A stretch of DNA of 64,000 nucleotides. Source: Struthidea cinerea (lineage: Eukaryota; Chordata; Aves; Passeriformes; Corcoracidae). Shown piece by piece: positions 63,408 to 64,000 of this stretch. The notes beneath the pieces were generated by a model. It was not told the DNA's origin and made no database searches. It saw nothing but the letters and a program-made list of their open reading frames with translations. The stretch covers positions 163,649 through 227,648 of the forward strand of contig VZTI01001784.1 in the NCBI GenBank assembly GCA_013397865.1, given 5' to 3'. Position 1 is the first letter of the stretch. Every line of letters begins with the position of its first letter. The position numbers and the translations under genes were made by a program.

Positions 63408-64000
63408 CTGATAGGCAAAAATAAAAGTGCCTCGTAAAATCACAAAACATGACTTTATTGTCCTAACAGTGCAATTGGTACAAGCAGTGCCAAAGCTGCA
63501 AACACTGAGAACATTTAGAACATTTCGAACACTGAGAACTGCAAACAATAAGAGTTTAAATTAAAGGATGAGGGAAATTTAACTCAATAACTTGCAGCCA
63601 AGAAATGGTCCAGATCTGCAATGAACAAGCATATTTCCCCGTGTTAGGCTACTTGAACACCAGGATGGTAAAACATTGTCAGCAATGAAGTCTGGAGGGT
63701 CCCAAGGGTCTTATTGGAAACCATTTTGCTCTGGCCAGGCAATTTCTCTACTGTGTGTGTAAAATGCTATTGGAGGAAGAAGGAAAGGAGTGAAAAAGTC
63801 AAGGCACCATTAACTGTCTATTTTTTTTTCTTCATGACCTGGAATTTCATTTTCATATTTCTTTTTATTTGTTCTCTCTTTTAATGAAAACCTCTTTCTC
63901 TTAATTCTTGGGGGAGAAGATTTTACCTGAGTCATCCAGTCATGTTTTGCAAAAGTCTTTAGAAATTCCACAAAATGTTCCTCTTTTCCTCCTTTTTTTT
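63408..64000. other. no gene seen; flank of minus-strand exon
   Basis: A strong minus donor-like site (CTCAG before GTAAAATC, around 63921-63929) lies at the right edge, but the frame that would match phase 1 is closed by a TGA just upstream and no good acceptor is seen before the window ends. The window ends in a T-run. Confidence 0.45.
63501..63545. repeat. short 9-bp tandem repeat
   Basis: Four to five imperfect units of the form GAACATTTA / GAACATTTC / GAACACTGA / GAACTGCAA, flanked by two copies of AACACTGAGAAC (63501-63512 and 63528-63539). On the minus strand it reads as a repeated Val-Leu-Ser/Asn motif. Confidence 0.75.

Noticed and set aside
1..64000. Bacterial or phage-type systems (operons, CRISPR, toxin-antitoxin, integrons) and endogenous retrovirus LTRs
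   Set aside because: No dense coding, no ribosome-binding sites, no direct-repeat/spacer arrays and no recognisable LTR pair or retroviral coding region. The sequence behaves as vertebrate non-coding DNA throughout.

Overview
The window looks like gene-poor nuclear DNA from a bird. The diagnostic evidence is a set of 5'-truncated CR1 non-LTR retrotransposons. Several have the avian-type 3' end, a short ATTCTGTG/ATTCTATG tandem instead of a poly(A) tail. There are also much older MIR/CORE-SINE-like remnants, vertebrate-type splice signals, AT-rich CpG-poor sequence and one assembly gap. There are no operons, ribosome-binding sites, CRISPR arrays or rRNA genes, and no convincing tRNA gene. Bird is my best call; another CR1-rich reptile cannot be excluded from the sequence alone.

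Left flank (1-1500): a poly-T tract, a hairpin-bearing segment, and a possible + strand 3'-terminal coding exon at 1118-1255 with three tandem acceptor-like sites before it and an ATTAAA poly(A) signal at 1464. Middle (1.5-58 kb): almost entirely unannotatable intergenic or intronic DNA. It carries six CR1 fragments (7715, 10981, 12507, 24595, 27486, 38690), five or six decayed MIR-like copies, microsatellites (purine run at 2397, CTTTT tract at 14914, G-runs at 19764, GTT tract at 36606 beside a 62-base N gap) and a few isolated exon-like signals. Right flank (58-64 kb): one exon-like segment on + (58783-58867) and two phase-compatible coding-exon candidates on - (63260-63407, then 62065-62170). 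The last pair is the best protein-coding evidence in the window. I cannot name the protein.

Most open frames of 60-170 codons are what AT-rich vertebrate DNA gives by chance, or lie in CR1 copies. No operon-like or defence-like system is visible. The observations most worth following are the right-end exon pair, the 85-base exon-like segment, a juxtaposed acceptor/donor (recursive-splice-like) motif at 53059-53082, and a CpG-containing block of unknown origin next to the CR1 at 27.5 kb.
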